DNA from: Sutcliffiella horikoshii
GTDB taxonomy: Bacteria > Bacillota > Bacilli > Bacillales > Bacillaceae_I
Length of the DNA stretch: 64,000 bases
Assembly: GCA_001636495.1 (NCBI GenBank)
Contig: KV440964.1
Coordinates: 140,666 to 204,665 of the forward strand
Reading direction: 5' to 3'
A program made the position numbers and the translations under genes. The notes under the pieces are model-generated. The model ran no database searches, had not been told where the DNA came from, and saw nothing but the letters and a program-made list of their open reading frames with translations. This document shows, in pieces, positions 63,975-64,000 of the stretch. Within the stretch, counting starts at the first letter, position 1. Each line of letters opens with the position of its first letter.

Positions 63975-64000
63975 TATCTGCTCATCGACCTTTGTACAGG
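63974..64000 (-). CDS. yeaC: Partial 3' end of MoxR-type ATPase gene (yeaC)
   Basis: Only the last eight codons (PVQRSMSR) and TAA are inside the window. The identification rests on position: the stop overlaps the yeaD start, and MoxR-type yeaC precedes yeaD in B. subtilis. No domain can be seen. Confidence 0.5.
   Translation of the reverse strand, partial: PVQRSMSR

Overview
The window looks like chromosomal DNA of a Bacillaceae bacterium related to, but clearly distinct from, Bacillus subtilis. Evidence is the strong GGAGG-type ribosome binding sites, frequent GTG and TTG starts, intrinsic terminators, riboswitches of Firmicute type, and gene order shared with B. subtilis (yeaC-yeaD-yebA-guaA-pbuG, yebE-yebG-purEKBCSQLFMNHD, yerA-yerB-yerC-pcrB-pcrA-ligA-camS, gatCAB-dgkB, sigY-yxlCDEFG). 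Almost all genes lie on the minus strand, so the window reads backwards relative to most of its transcription.

Layout from left to right: a sulfate assimilation operon (yezD-like, cysH, cysP) under a SAM riboswitch (392-2822); a lipoprotein and dgkB; a nfeD-flotillin operon with a SigW-type promoter; a VanY-type peptidase; gatCAB; a branched-chain aminotransferase; a proline symporter; a DUF4397 protein; rocA; then camS, ligA, pcrA, pcrB, yerC, yerB and yerA. The twelve-gene purine operon (purE to purD, 41987 down to 28364) follows, with a PurR-type control region and a guanine riboswitch at its head. Next come yebG/yebE, a BCCT transporter, an MFS transporter with a short upstream leader ORF, an Hsp20 protein, the complete sigY operon with its autoregulatory promoter, a small kinase, a 16S-23S-5S rRNA operon without spacer tRNAs, pbuG and guaA (each with a guanine riboswitch), yebA, yeaD and the last codons of yeaC.

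The genes form a coherent purine unit: de novo synthesis (pur), GMP synthesis (guaA) and base uptake (pbuG) all carry guanine-class aptamers, and purE and pbuG also carry PurBox-like inverted sites.

Most unusual is the non-coding content. (1) Seven copies, at five loci, of a 117-184 bp GC-rich hairpin element lie inside transcribed leaders or between operon genes. Three loci sit directly after the intrinsic terminator of a riboswitch and before its first gene, and the stems of the copies differ by compensatory changes. (2) Six intergenic arrays repeat with a strict 20 or 21 nt phase, each array with its own core word. Two share one framework and a common tail. (3) A palindrome containing GGGTCAGACCC recurs at gene 3' ends. 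(4) A 20-codon ORF with a good SD precedes the MFS gene. The purine operon alone holds two phased arrays and two pairs of hairpin elements.
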